The notes beneath the pieces were generated by a model, which saw nothing but the letters and a program-made list of their open reading frames with translations, did no database searches and had not been told where the DNA came from. Made by a program: the position numbers and the translations under genes. Source: Prunella strophiata (lineage: Eukaryota > Chordata > Aves > Passeriformes > Prunellidae). From it: a stretch of 64,000 bases of DNA. Each line of letters starts with the position of its first letter. Position 1 is the stretch's first letter. The stretch covers positions 69,549,835 to 69,613,834 of the forward strand of contig JAZBQD010000014.1 in assembly GCA_036583965.1 (NCBI GenBank), written 5' to 3'. Below are positions 36,416-48,173 of the stretch, one piece after another.

Positions 36416-36683
36416 GCTCGGCAGAGCTCATTTTTCAAGGTAATGGCCTGCCAAGCATCCCTGTTCAGCTCTGAGCCCTGCCAGGCAATCCATTACGGGG
36501 CTGCTGGCACTCACCTGTGGCACCAGGCTGGGGCTCTGCAGTCCAGCCCCACCAAGGGCTGTGATCAGTGCAAGGGCTCCAAATCTGCTGCTCCTCCTCC
36601 TTCTCCTCCTCAGCCCCTGGCTCTGCTGCCAGGGGCCACCCTAGATACAGACTTTTGGAGTGCACTTGCTCCCACAGACCCTG
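36416..36683. other. Unique spacer with CTCCTC repeat
   Basis: A short (CTC/CTT)n tract lies near 36591-36610; otherwise nothing recognised. Confidence 0.5.
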
Positions 36684-37142
36684 TGATGCCTCAGGTTTTA
36701 GCTTTTATATTTTCACATTCTGTGCTGCTTTAGTGTGTGGGTCTGAGCTTCACATCAGGGGATGGTGAGCTCTGTGCACAGAGCAGGGAGACAAAACAAT
36801 TCCTGCTCCAGCTGGGCACCAAGGACAAATGATCCAAATCTCAGCCCAGGAGCACAACCAGCGTGGGCTGAGGAGAGAAAAACAAGCAGGGTGGGACTGC
36901 AGGGGCTAAAGCTGGGATGGGACAATGAACTGCAAGGTGCAAATGGAGCAGAGCTGATCCAAGGCAGAGACCCCGTGAGCGCTCGTGCATTTTGGGGCCA
37001 TTTTGGTTCATCTTGGGTGCAGCCCTGGCTGGGCTCTGGTGCTGCCCAAGGTGCATCCATGGAGGAGATCCTTTCAATAAATCCCTGCTTTATTCTGTAC
37101 TCTGCCCAGCCTCTGTTCTAGCTCAGCCTTCTCAAGGCATCA
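36684..37142 (+). mobile_element. LTR of the 460-bp family (copy 2)
   Basis: Starts TGATGCC and ends GGCATCA. AATAAA lies near 37077 (TTCAATAAATCCC). The flanks CCCTG and CCCGG match at four of five positions, a possible mutated duplication. It is very close in sequence to copies 1 and 3, so the insertions are recent relative to the CR1 background. Confidence 0.88.
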
Positions 37143-38039
37143 CCCGGACATTTGTTCTGCACTTACCCCAACCCTGCATTCTAAAATTAAAGCTATTTAA
37201 GCCTGAAAAACTGTGTTCTGTCCCTCTATCAGTGGAAAATGAAGGTGGATATTCAAGGTGTTGACCTGCAGGTGTGTCCCAGGAAACTCCATGCTGGCAT
37301 CTCTAAAGGACAATGTCTGCACCAAGTTGTGTCTGGCCAAATAAAGAGGCCATTGGAATCCTCCAGCCACCAAATTTACCATTCAAATTTCTGGCCTCAG
37401 GCTCTTTCAAGCTCTGTCCAGCTGAGTGATTTGGGGGAATAAAACTTCATCAGGGAAGGATGTGCCACCACTGACCATCCTGTGGGAGCACAGGGAGGGG
37501 ACAAGGGTGGGACAACTCTGCTCCTGCACCACAGGAACCCATCCAGGCTCTGTGTCTGCCTTCCAAGCTCTGCAGGATTTCAATCCCACTGGCAACAGAG
37601 CAGTCTCTTCATCCCTGGGTCATTCTCAGGAACAAATCCTGCCATGGGTACTCTGCAGAGCCACTCCAGGTCCTTCATGGAAAATAAGGATTTTCTGTTT
37701 GACATTCCCAGAGGTAAAGTTCAGGTCTCACAGAGAGGGTCCTGCTGCTGGATGCTCTTATTTATGATCCCAGTGGATAATCTCAAAGGTCACCCCAGTG
37801 CCACTCAGGTGATTCTGTTTCTCCCAAACTGATGGAATTCCTTTTACAAGGCAAATATTTTGGGAACCTGCTAACTTTTAAATATTCATGGCTGTTATTG
37901 CTATCACTCCTGGCTCTTTCTAAAGAGACTGTAAATGGATGCTTTGGGTCACAGTGGTTCTGATTGGAATTAAGGGAACAATAATGAAAAAAAGTATGAA
38001 AATAAATTTTTACATGTGAGAGCATGGCTGTCAGCTCGT
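37143..38039. other. Unique non-coding sequence
   Basis: Nothing recognised. Confidence 0.5.
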
Positions 38040-38108
38040 GAGACTTGTTGGACTCGATGATCTTTAAGGTCTCTTCCAACCTAGTCATTCTGTGAATTCT
38101 ATGAATTC
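38040..38108 (+). mobile_element. CR1 LINE terminal fragment
   Basis: TTGTTGGACTCGATGATCTT, then TCTTCCAACCTAGTCATTCT and repeated GAATTCTATGAATTCT at the tail. Confidence 0.9.
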
Positions 38109-38885
38109 TGAGCTGCAGAAACCAAAATGCTCCCTAAAATCTGGCCAGCTCTTCAGCAGGGACTCAAACTGTGGATAAAAATAATTCAGACAAGTTGCAA
38201 CACCAGAGAGACTCAGAGTTTTTCCTCAGAAATACCCAGAAGTGCAGTGTGTGTGTGAACAGGACTGACCAGACACAACGATCCCAACGCAGCTGGCCTG
38301 GGGCACAAACCCTCCTGTGGGACAGCTCCAAAACTGAGGCAGGGAGTAATGTGGGATGGAATGAAGACAGATGCACCACAACACAGGCTGGATGATGAAT
38401 GCAAGCCCTTTATAAGTTCAGGGGGCTGAGGGAGCAGATTCCCACAGGGATGAGCTCATCCCGCCGGGAACGCGGTGACCCCGAGGGTTGGGAGCCGTGG
38501 GGAGGGGGGTGCAGGGCAGCACCACAAAGGGTCCTTTTGACTGTGGCCAGACAGGGAGAGCTTGGAGACACCCACGGATCCTCACCACACTGTGGCACTT
38601 GAGAGGGAGCCAGCTGCCCTTGGGCAGAGGGAGGCACGAGTGGAGACTCGGGAATTCTCATGGATGCGCAGGAATTCTCGTGGATGCGCGGGCAGCAGGG
38701 CACACATCAGCACAGCAGTGTGAAAGGGTATCCAGGCAGGCAAAACAGGGGGTGTGGAGGCACCCAGAAACACCTGGGTGCTCCAGGATCATCCTCCTGG
38801 CTCGAGGATGTGCTCGCCAAGGGACACAAGGGGTGAGGTAGGGATGAGCACATGTGTGCGCTGGCTCAAAATGAGAGAAAAACAG
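38109..38885. other. Unique sequence, CpG-rich in part
   Basis: 38455-38720 has local CpG enrichment (CATCCCGCCGGGAACGCGGT) and a 20-bp tandem duplication at 38651-38690. No exon or LTR structure recognised. Confidence 0.5.
38651..38690. repeat. Two-copy tandem repeat, period 20 bp
   Basis: GGAATTCTC(A/G)TGGATGCGC(A/G) twice in a row. Confidence 0.88.
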
Positions 38886-39130
38886 GATCATGGAATGCTT
38901 GGGTTGGAAGGGACACCTCTAAAGGTCAGCTAGTTCAACAACCAGGGACATCTCCAACTGGATCAGGTTGCTCAGAGCCTCATGCACCCTGGCCTTGAAT
39001 GATTCCAGGGAAGCTGCATCCACCAGCTCTCTGTATGACGTGAGCCAGTTGTAAAAACTTCCTTATATCTCATCTAAATCAACCCTCCTTCAGGATAAAA
39101 CCATCACCCCTTGTCCTGTCACACCCAGCT
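38886..39130 (-). mobile_element. CR1 LINE 3' fragment
   Basis: GATCATGGAATGCTTGGGTT, then GGATCAGGTTGCTCAGAGCC and CATCACCCCTTGTCCTGTCA. Confidence 0.92.
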
Positions 39131-40477
39131 GAGTCTGTGGAGACCACAGGCATTCCCCCAAAAGGAGCTGCTCCCTGTAGCAGACAACCCAGGGAATCTG
39201 ATCCCAAGGGGGGCATTTCCACACCTCTGGTGGTGCAGTGCCCTGGGCAGCTCCAGGCGTCAGCAAGGGCAGCGAACTCAATCACAGCCTGTCACATTCA
39301 ATCTTGGAGATAGAAAGACACATTTGCAATCTCCCTTTCAAGCTTAAGAGAGGCAGACCAAAGCTGCTGCTTTGCTGAGGATTTGGGCACTTTCGCCACT
39401 TTCTCTTAAAAAAAAAAGAAAATAAATCAAAAATCGTATCCCAGAGATGATATCACCGGTCAAGTGAGATTGGCTGTTCTTGCACTGATATTTGTGTCAG
39501 ATGCTGGTGCTAAATGATTTCAGAATTGCAGAGTGATGGGCTGTGAGTGCATCACTGAAAACAGAGAAATCTGGGACCCACAGCTCTTTCCTCACTCCCT
39601 TGCTGAGGGCACTGGGTTTGGGTGGGTGGGTGGAACGGTGCCTTGGGAACAATTCCTGTCAGCAAAATGGGGACAGGTTATCTCCAGGGCCAGGGGAAAG
39701 GGGAACCTGAAAGAAAAGCTGTCCCCAGCCTCTTTTGTCAGCTGACACCCCTGGGGCTAAGGTTGAGATAATGAGGTCCCACCTATCTCTGGGCCCCAGC
39801 CCCACTGACAGGACTGAGCTATGCAAAGGTTATTGTGATTCAATTGCTGACTCTTTCAGCTTCTGGGCTTCTCAATGCCAAGGTGACCTATTAAGAACTT
39901 AATATCAGATAAAAAAACATCCCTCAAAGCTTTTTTAACCTTCATAATCTATGTTTATCCACAGAAAATAGAAGGAGGAGAGAAAAAGAGAAAGCGAATG
40001 CTTATCTTCCAATATTGCCTCAGATAAAAGGGAAGCACCATCTGGGGACAAAACTTCACATTTGACCTTTCTCCCCTTTCATGAAAGCAGCCAGAAAACT
40101 GATCCAGCACTGAAACAGTGGACGAGGCCTCTTCCATTCACCTCCCATGGACTGAAGGATGCTCCCAATCTGCCACAGGTTCCTCTGCTTTTGTCTCTGA
40201 CACCTGACCAAGGACACCACTCTCTGCAGCCCAGCCCCAACACAGACCTCTTTTCTCCCCATCCAGCCCTAAATGAGCAGCACTGACCCCAGCAAGTCCC
40301 AGCTCTTCCACCAGCCAGCCTCCATCCAGAGCAAACCCCTCTGGAGATCTCACTGAGGCCTTTGTCTCCCCAGGAGCTCCTCTCACCTCCCACTGCTCCC
40401 TCATCAGTGACCCAAAGATGTCTCATGCTTTTTTCCTTCCAGGAACACCAGGCAATTTGTTGGTCCTCTCCATTCAG
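39131..40477. other. Unique non-coding sequence
   Basis: Contains the AT-rich block at 39345-39520 listed separately; otherwise nothing recognised. Confidence 0.5.
39345..39520. promoter_or_regulatory. Candidate conserved non-coding element
   Basis: Unique block with CACTTTCGCCACTTTCTC, a poly-A run, then AATCGTATCCCAGAGATGAT and ATCACCGGTCAAGTGAG. It keeps isolated CpGs in repeat-free sequence. Inference only. Confidence 0.27.
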
Positions 40478-40553
40478 AGAGTCACAGACTGGTTTGTGTT
40501 GGAAGTACCTTCAAAGATCATCTCATTCCAGCCCCCTGCCATGGGCAGGGACA
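40478..40553 (-). mobile_element. CR1 LINE terminal fragment (left arm of an inverted pair)
   Basis: GAGTCACAGACTGGTTTGTG, then ATCTCATTCCAGCCCCCTGC and CATGGGCAGGGACACC. It abuts a plus-strand CR1 with no spacer. Confidence 0.88.
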
Positions 40554-40690
40554 CCAACCCTGAGGGATTTAAAAGCTATGTAAATGTGGCCCTTGAGGAC
40601 ATGATTTAGGGGTGGTCTTAGCAAAGCTGAGTTGATGGTTGGGCTCCATGATCTCAGAGGTGTTTTCCAACCTTAACAACTCTATCATTG
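40554..40690 (+). mobile_element. CR1 LINE terminal fragment (right arm of an inverted pair)
   Basis: GAGGGATTTAAAAGCTATGT, then GTTGATGGTTGGGCTCCATG and TTTTCCAACCTTAACAACTC. It belongs to a different subfamily from the left arm. Confidence 0.87.
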
Positions 40691-41342
40691 TAAAATTTTA
40701 ATTATTACCTCCAATAGTGCAAGGATGGCTCATATCCCCAGACCCCTCATCACAGGGGTTCCTGGCACATCAATCAAAATTAACCAGAAGTGTATTCAAA
40801 CCCCTTGATTGAATTATCCAAAACTAATCCAAGTGAATTTAAAAATAACAGTGTGGCAGGCCCATTTTTAATGTTAGTAAATCACCAGCCAGGACCATCA
40901 GTGTGAAGCCCTCATTCAGAGGGAAACAAAAGGTGGGAATGCAGGGGGTGAGGGTGGCAGGGAGTGATTTCCTCTCAGCCAAGCACACCCAGCACCAAGC
41001 CAGGTGTGTGGGAGGGGAGCTGATGACCCCGTGGAGGAAGCAGAGCCCTCCACGTGCACCCCAGAGGATTAGGAGGTCTGCTGGGAACTGCCCTGAGGAG
41101 CTGCCTGACACAGAGGGCAAGGCACAAGGCATGTTCAAGGGAGAATTAGCAGAGCCAGAGGGATTTAGAAGGGGAGTGCTGGCATATTATTCCACTTAGG
41201 CAGAGGCAGGAGACTCCTGGGAGGGGAGAGAGGCTGCCTGAGCCACACAGTTGAGCTGGGAATCAGACCCTGGATCAGGCTGGTGAGGAGTCCAAGTTGC
41301 CACATAAACTTGTTAGGATGGTATTAATGAATTTAACACCAT
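40691..41342. other. Unique non-coding sequence
   Basis: Nothing recognised. Confidence 0.5.
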
Positions 41343-41802
41343 TGATACCTCAGGGTTTAGCTTTTCTATTTTTCACATTCTGTGCTGCTTTAGTGTGTGA
41401 GTCTGGGGTTCACATCAGGGGATGGGGAGCTCTGTGCACAGAGCAGGGAGACAAAACAATTCCTGCTCCAGCTGGGCACCAAGGACAAATGATCCAAATC
41501 TCAGCCCAGGAGCACAAACAGCGTGGGCTGAGGAGAGAAAACAAGCAGGGTGGGAGTGCAGGGGCTAAAGCTGGAATGGGACAATGAACTGCAAGGTGCA
41601 AATGGAGCAGAGCTGATCCAAGGCAGAGACCCCGGGAGTGCTCGTGCATTTTGGGCCCATTTTGGTTCATCTTGGGTGCAGCCCTGGCTGGGCTCTGGTG
41701 CTGCCCAAGGTGCATCCATGGAGGAGATCCTTTCAATAAATCCCTGCTTTATTCTGAAACTCTGCCCAGCCTCTGTTCTAGCTCAGCCTCCACAAGGCAT
41801 CA
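41343..41802 (+). mobile_element. LTR of the 460-bp family (copy 3)
   Basis: Starts TGATACC and ends GGCATCA; AATAAA lies near 41736. CCAT flanks both sides (41339-41342, 41803-41806). The duplication length is ambiguous because CACCAT can also be read across the end. A single-base loss in an A-run breaks the antisense 101-codon frame seen in the other two copies. Confidence 0.88.
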
Positions 41803-42361
41803 CCATCATGCAGCACTGATCCAGCCCAAATCCTCTCGTCCACAGGAGGCAAAGTAGGAATGTAGGGAAATGCAGGAAGTGGAGAAAGCTGAGCACAAAA
41901 GACACCCTGACAGACCATTTCTAGGGATGCTTCAGCTGAGCCAAGTGGTGCCCAAGGACCACAGCCCAGCAGGGGAGTCAGAGCAGAGCTGAGAAGTGTC
42001 ACTGCCCTTCCAACAGGGCCAGCTTATAGGTTTGCAGCTCCCTTTGTGCCTCTGGTTTTCCCCCAAACTTGTGTGAGTAGCAGAGCAATGTCCTGTCTGA
42101 GGCAAAACAGACAGATGCTCTTCTGATGTCAGATTGAGATGTCTGAGCTCTAAAATCAGTATTCCATGATTTGCAGGACTCCCCCATCCTCTGAAGACCT
42201 GGGGTTTGCCGTTTACCTACACACCTCACTGCCTCTGTGCAAGCTGCTCATCCCTGGGGCACATCAGTGGAGACCAACAAACAGGAGCTGCCTGAAAACC
42301 TGTGGGGACAAAGTGCAGACATTGCTGGGGTGGTCACTGCCACAGCCCAGGCAGCACTGCT
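41803..42361. other. Unique non-coding sequence
   Basis: Nothing recognised. Confidence 0.5.
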
Positions 42362-42517
42362 GAGTTACAGAATCACTGAATCTCAGAGTGAACTGGGTAG
42401 GAAAAGACCTTTGAGGTCATCAAATCCAGCCTATGACCTGACACCTCCTCATCAACTAAACCATGGCACTGAGTGCCCACATCCAGGCTTTTATTAAACC
42501 TGTCCAGGGGTGGTGAC
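42362..42517 (-). mobile_element. CR1 LINE, 3' half of a copy split by an LTR
   Basis: ACAGAATCACTGAATCTCAG, then GACCTTTGAGGTCATCAAAT and CCTGTCCAGGGGTGGTGAC. It continues after the LTR at 43090. Confidence 0.9.
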
Positions 42518-43089
42518 TGTGCAGAGTCTTTGTTTCTTTTTTTGCCAGGGTTGGGATTAAATGTGTGAGTTGGTATTTCTTGTTTGGACTCAGATGTTTG
42601 TTAGTTCTTATCTATGTTACAGTCTCACAAACCTGTGAGTTCTACAGTACTTTAACACACTAAAAATGGAGCCCCATCTCTCTCTCCAAGTCCTTTTAAG
42701 GATAAACTGTCCAGTCAAGGAATGACACCTAAATTATTTTAATTTTTAAACCAATAACCAACCACCCATGCCCTGCAATGTGAACTTTTTTATCCAATTA
42801 CACAAAACCCCCCAAACCCATGGAGAAGAAGGGAAGAAGAAGACCAGCCACTGCCCCAAAACCTCCATCTTGCTTAATAGATATTGCTATATTCTAAACC
42901 CTTAAACTCTGAGTTTCCCACCCTGTGGTATCTCACACTTCTGTTCAAACTCCACACCCACAATCCCAGTTCTATCATTCCATTCTGGAAGCTTCTCCAC
43001 AGCCTCAGGTCAGTGCAGAGTTCTCTTGGGGGTCAGAGTCTGGCAGCACAGAAAGTCCCAAATTCTCAGCAGCAATCAGGGTTCTAACA
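42518..43089 (-). mobile_element. Solo LTR, 572 bp, nested in a CR1, with 6-bp target-site duplication
   Basis: On the plus strand it starts TGTGCAGAG and ends TTCTAACA. GGTGAC flanks it on both sides (42512-42517, 43090-43095). Removing the LTR and one duplication copy restores the CR1 order GGTGACTCCACCACCTCC. It is the reverse-oriented longer relative of the 357-bp LTR at 8940. The 6-bp duplication points to a class II element. Confidence 0.93.
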
Positions 43090-43195
43090 GGTGACTCCAC
43101 CACCTCCCTGAGCAGACAATTCCAGTGCCCAGTCATTCTTTCAGTAAAGAATTTTTTCCCTGATGTCTAACCTAATCTTCCCCTGGCACATTTCG
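43090..43195 (-). mobile_element. CR1 LINE, remainder of the split copy
   Basis: GGTGACTCCACCACCTCCCT, then CATTCTTTCAGTAAAGAATT and CTAACCTAATCTTCCCCTGG continue the CR1 interrupted at 42517. Confidence 0.9.
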
Positions 43196-43888
43196 GACAG
43201 CAGAATTTGGGAAAAAAAAAACTGCTTCCCTAAGACAATCATGGCACTGCTTTGGTTGAGGCTCCTGGTGTTCCCAAGCTGGATATTTTCCCACTATTCT
43301 GAAGATGTCCATCAAGGAGGAGAGCATGCAGCAAGCTCAGCTGCACCTCTGGTGATGGGGAGGTGATGGAAGAACAGCCTGGGCAGCATCTCCTGCCTCC
43401 ACAGCCACCCCCTGTCTCCATGTGGCAGGGAGGGACAGCAGGATCATGTCCCCCATACAAGCAGAGGGATCACTTTCCTCTGGGACCTCGGGGTAACCGG
43501 GGCAGTGAAACTCGACCCAAAGCCACTGTGACATCAGGTCGTGGCTGGAGACAAAGCAAGGTCAGGAGTTCAGCATCAATACAGCCAGAGCCAGTCAGGA
43601 CACAAAAGCTGGGGGATCAGATGTACCTGCTGGGGAGGGAGGGCATTGAGATGCATAATTACTGCTCCTTTCATCCCTGCTGCGCCTTCCCTCCGTTCAC
43701 ACGGCTCCCCTGGCTCTGTCCCTGCACGGGTTGTGTCCCAGCAGGGTCCCCCCCTTCCACAGCCACACCAAAAAGGGGCTGGAACAGGAGCTGGAAGGTG
43801 AGAGCTGAACCCCCCTTTCACTGAAGGTTTCAGCAGAATCACTCCTAAGAGCAGCCAGTTGTACCCAGCTTTGTGGTGGAGTAAATAA
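43196..43888. other. Unique non-coding sequence
   Basis: Nothing recognised. Confidence 0.5.
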
Positions 43889-44240
43889 TGGAATCACAGA
43901 ATGGTTTGGGTTGGGAGCGACCAAAAAGCTCATCCAGTTCCATCCCAGGCTGCTCCAGCCCCAGTGTCCAGCCTTTCCTTGGCCATTGCAGGGATGCAGG
44001 GGCAGCCCCAGCTGCTCTGGCAATTCCAGCCCAGCCAGCAATTCCCAATTGCCAGGATCCCATCCATGGCTGCCCTCTGGCAGTGGGAAGCAATTCCCTG
44101 TGTCCTGTCCCTGCAGGCCTTGTCCCCAGTCCCTCTGCAGCTCTCCTGGAGCCCCTTCAGGCCCTGCCAGGGGCTCTGAGCTCTCCCTGGAGCCTTCTCC
44201 TCTCCAGGGGAGCACCCCCAGCTCTCCCAGCCTGTCAGCA
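43889..44240 (-). mobile_element. CR1 LINE 3' copy (about 350 bp)
   Basis: GAATCACAGAATGGTTTGGG, then GCAGGGATGCAGGGGCAGCC and CTTCTCCTCTCCAGGGGAGC. This subfamily differs internally from its neighbours. Confidence 0.88.
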
Positions 44241-46320
44241 AGGTTACCCCACACCAGTAGCACCAGAGACATTCATGTGTGCTGGTGACTGCAGCTAAAA
44301 CAAAAAGTACTTTAAACCTCCAAAGTAGGAGCAATTCCTTTTCCTTGATGTCCTTCCAGAGTGGGATAGTGCAGGTGTTTAATATGCCCAAGGTTTGGGG
44401 TATAATGTGATGAAATCATGAGTTAAGGAGACATAACATGCAAAACCCTGTGCATTTTGAGGTACACCCTGACCTTACCCAAACAACAGCTTGAAACATC
44501 TGCAATGTTGAGGATTCTCTGGAAAACAGACTTTTTACAGGAATTTGCTCCCTCTTTCTCAAACCCTCATCTCCTTTTTAGGGAAAGCCTTCCACATTTC
44601 TGGCATTTTGTTGTGGTGAAATTAGAACAGTTCCACAAAACTGAAACAAGACAGAGCAACCCCAGGTTTGGAGATCATCACAACCCCTTGAGGATGCTCC
44701 ACAGAGCCCTGGGGAAACCTGATTGACAAGAAGCCTGGAGCTCCCTTGTTTTATTCTCTCTCTCCAGATCTGCCTCACAGGATGGAAAAGGAGGGGATAA
44801 AAGGTTTTTTAATAGGTATTAAACCAACCCTCCCCTAAACTGCATCAAAAGTTTTCCTGGGAGATGGCAAAAAAGCAGCTCTGCCTCAGCATCTGCTGCA
44901 GAAGGAAGGGAAGCAGAAGGGGCTGGGGCTGGACTGATGGTTATTTTTGGAAACCACCGACCCAAAACTCTCCTTTTTGGCCCGAGCTTCTCCACGTGTG
45001 CAGCAGATGGCGCAGCTGCAGTGGCTGTCCCACTGCCACCTCTGTCCCCACCGTCCCCACGGCAGCCCCAGGACCCTCCCAAAGGCTGTCCCTCCCTGTC
45101 TGGGGGTCTCATCCTGCCCTTTTTTGGCTGAGTCTGGCACCGTGCAGCCCCCAGCGCTGGATTTTAGCACTCTCCAAGGAGTTCCCAGGGATGAAAAGCC
45201 ACCAGCTGTCCCAGAGAGGGGGGGACAAGTCCACCAGGGATGCAGGAGGCACAACTCCATCATGCAGAGAGGGATGTGCCATTAGAGCCCCACCTGGGTG
45301 CCTCCATGGGGCACTGGCATCATTGACAGCCCTGAGCCCTCCAGCTCTTCCCAGGGTGTTTAAAACAGGCTGAGACAAAGGACAAGCCCCAAAAGGGACC
45401 TTGGGGAGCAATCCAGAGCTGGCTCAGGTGCTTCATTGCCACAGCAGGAGGGGAGAGCCGCATCCCCGGTGCAGGGCAGTGCCAGCCTGGGTGAGGGAGG
45501 CCAGACCCCAACCAGCTGGCCCAGGAGCCAGCAGCCAACCCCCTCCCACTGCCTGCACCCTCCTGCATTCATGGCAGAAGACTGGAGCTTCTCATCTTGG
45601 CCTTAATGGTTCCCTCTGGGCTGCTATTTCTGTCGGGCAGTGACACAGGCGGGCAGTGTGCAGCCTTTATTTTTGGGACTCAGGGCTGTCTTTGCAGGCT
45701 TTGTTGTTTAAAGGGCCAAGCCTGCTCCCTCCATGACAATTGGCTGCTTCTCCTCTCATCTTCAAAGGCTGCAGCTAAAACTCATTTCACTGCCAATTTT
45801 ATCCCAGGCCAACAACTCCCCCCATCCCTTTGGTGTCGAGGAGCAGAGCATGATCCTGCCTCTCCTTATTTTTAATTTTTCCTCTCCTTTTCTTACTCTC
45901 TCTTGGAGGAGGAGGAGTTGGTGGCTTATAAAAGGGAGAGATTGGTGTTTTCACACAGACCTCTTGGCAGCTGGGAAGGAAAACACCAAGAGGAAAATAT
46001 TATTCTGTGTGGAAGCATCTTGGCTGTGACAAACCATGAGAAGAGGGACACGGGGTAGGAAGGAGAAAGAGTTAAAGAAGTTATTTTGGTGAGGAAGTGG
46101 CCATGTCTCATCTCTCTGTTGGCACTGGCCTTTCCCCACCCCATCCTCCAAACTGGGAGCTCTTCAAAGCTTCCTGCCCTCACCCTATGGCCTTGGGAGA
46201 GGAGCAGGGACAGCCACAAGCAGGCTGCCAGCCAGCCAGCTGCCACCTTTGTCCCTGTGGCAGCACTAAAAGCACAGCTGGGAAATGTCTGCTGGATTTG
46301 TTTCCCTCTTTTTTTTTCTT

Positions 46321-46356
<36 letters not shown>

Positions 46357-47929
46357 CCTAGAACAGTCACTTTTTTCTTTTTCCTGGAAGAACATTTCCC
46401 CAGCCCAAATTTGCCCAACCCTCCCGTGAGAGCCGCTGCGTTTCTCCCCGACAGCCACAGGGTGTCAGCAGCTCTATGAAGTGGGTTCCTGAAGGGATCC
46501 CAATTCCTTGAGATGTCCCAGAGATGTGATCTGGGAAGGGTCTCACCCTGCCCTGTCCTCCCACCAGAGATTCCAGTGGGATGAGGAGAGCTTTGTCCCA
46601 CAGGCTGCAGCCAGGGTTTGCTCCAAGCCCCCCACACAGAAGATTTGGGGGATTTTAGGCTGATGTCAGTTCTTCCCCAGAGGTGAAATTATCCAAAATG
46701 ATCCAAAATGATCCGTGAGCTGGTGGCATGTCCTGGCACAGAAGGGCTTTTAGGGTTGGAAGGGGGGTTTAGAAGGAGAAAAACCCCAGAGGTGGCAGGT
46801 GTGACAACAAAATGGACTAAATTTCCAAATTCCTGTGTTTCTGAAGGTTTGAAGCCAACTCCCAGGAAATATTCCCAGGGGGACATCAGTGGGATTGGGG
46901 ACAGCCAATTCACACATCAAACACCAGCAGTACAGCCTGTACAGAGGTTGGGTGTTTCTAACCCACACCAAAGAGTCAAAAGCTGCCCTTGCCCTTTCCA
47001 GCCCCACTCACATCAAACTGGGCAGGGAAGCAGCAAGGAAAAATCCATGGGCACACAATCCTTGGTGTTGAGGGGATCAAATCCTGTGCCAGTCCCACTC
47101 TGCCCTCCCCTGTCCTTCATTCTGTGCCTCCACTGTCCCATCATGGGAGCAGTGAAACCTCCCTCCCTCCCAAAGCCTGGGCAGCAGCAGAAGCAGCTGC
47201 CTCAAGGATGGAGAAATGTGGCAGAAAACCCTCCAAATTCCACATTTGCCACAACACTGCCCCATCCACCCCCCTGACTGTGACAAAACGAGGTGCCACT
47301 CATAATAACCCAGCTCCAAGCAGGATATTTTGGGTGAAAAGAGGGGCAAACAAAACCAACCTGGCAACAAACAGCTGAGCAGAGAGCAGCCAGGCTCTGC
47401 CTGGCTCCAGAGACATTTTGCTGTCACCTGCCTGCCCTCCAGGCAGGCACTCAGTGTGGGATTCATCTTGTTTAACATGGTCTTCCCCAAAATTAGACAT
47501 CTCACCTAATGAGTCAGGCAGGTTTCCCCTGGAGTGGATGGGAAGAGACAGGTTTCACCAAGGGGAGATTTGTGCCATCCTAAATAGGTGTCTCAGGCAG
47601 ATGGAGTGAATTGCTTTCTGGAGGTGCCAGTCTCTCTCCATTAGCTAGAAACAGCAGCTCATTTCGATTCAGTGCTGATGACCAGCATTAGGTGAGACAA
47701 ATTTCAGCCTGAGTGAGTGTCTGGCATCTCTCACAGGTGGGCCAGACTCACTTTCACTCATCTCTCCCTGTCCTGGCTTCCCTGTGCTAAAAGGTGTGGA
47801 TGGGCTAGTACAGAAAATCTTAATTTTGAGGGCATTTTTTTTCTCAGTGTGTCCTATTGCAACAAGAGGGTCTAAGAACTGTGCTTTAATCTCTGTTTTT
47901 CTTGTTAAACTCAAGTGGAACATGGTAGG
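44241..47929. other. Unique non-coding sequence, locally GC-rich
   Basis: GC-rich near 44980-45550. TATAAAAG at 45927 lies in unremarkable context. There is a poly-T run at 46309-46352. Frames up to 189 codons (46708-47277) show no family features. Confidence 0.5.
46309..46352. repeat. Poly-T run
   Basis: T-rich run of about 44 bp with two C interruptions at its left end. Confidence 0.95.
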
Positions 47930-48018
47930 ATTGTTGGGGTGTCCTGTGCAGGGCCAGGAGTTGGGCTTGATGACCCTTGGGAGTCCCTTCCAACTCAGGA
48001 TATTCTATAATTTCACGA
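47930..48018 (+). mobile_element. CR1 LINE terminal fragment
   Basis: GCCAGGAGTTGGGCTTGATG, then GGGAGTCCCTTCCAACTCAG and GATATTCTATAATTTC. Confidence 0.9.
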
Positions 48019-48173
48019 CAGGATCAGTTTTAACATAATTCAACCAATTTTCAGCCCCCCACCACCCTGGTTCCTGCATTTTATGGTTGGGAATAAAATG
48101 CCACAGACAACTCTAAGCATCAATTCAGGTGAAAAGCACACTGATCAGCTGTGAGGGGAATCTGGAAAGAATT

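Noticed and set aside
38470..38492. Match to a tRNA-Trp primer-binding site (GGTGACCCCGA)
   Set aside because: Only about 11 bases agree and no LTR end precedes it.
43363..43824. 153-codon frame between CR1 copies
   Set aside because: No family features; several overlapping frames are open in this GC-rich stretch.
45000..45025. CTCF-like AGATGGCGC near CAGCAGATGGCGCAGCTG
   Set aside because: The rest of the CTCF consensus is absent.
45924..45940. TATAAAAG as a core promoter
   Set aside because: A single TATA word without CpG enrichment, downstream exon or LTR structure is expected by chance.
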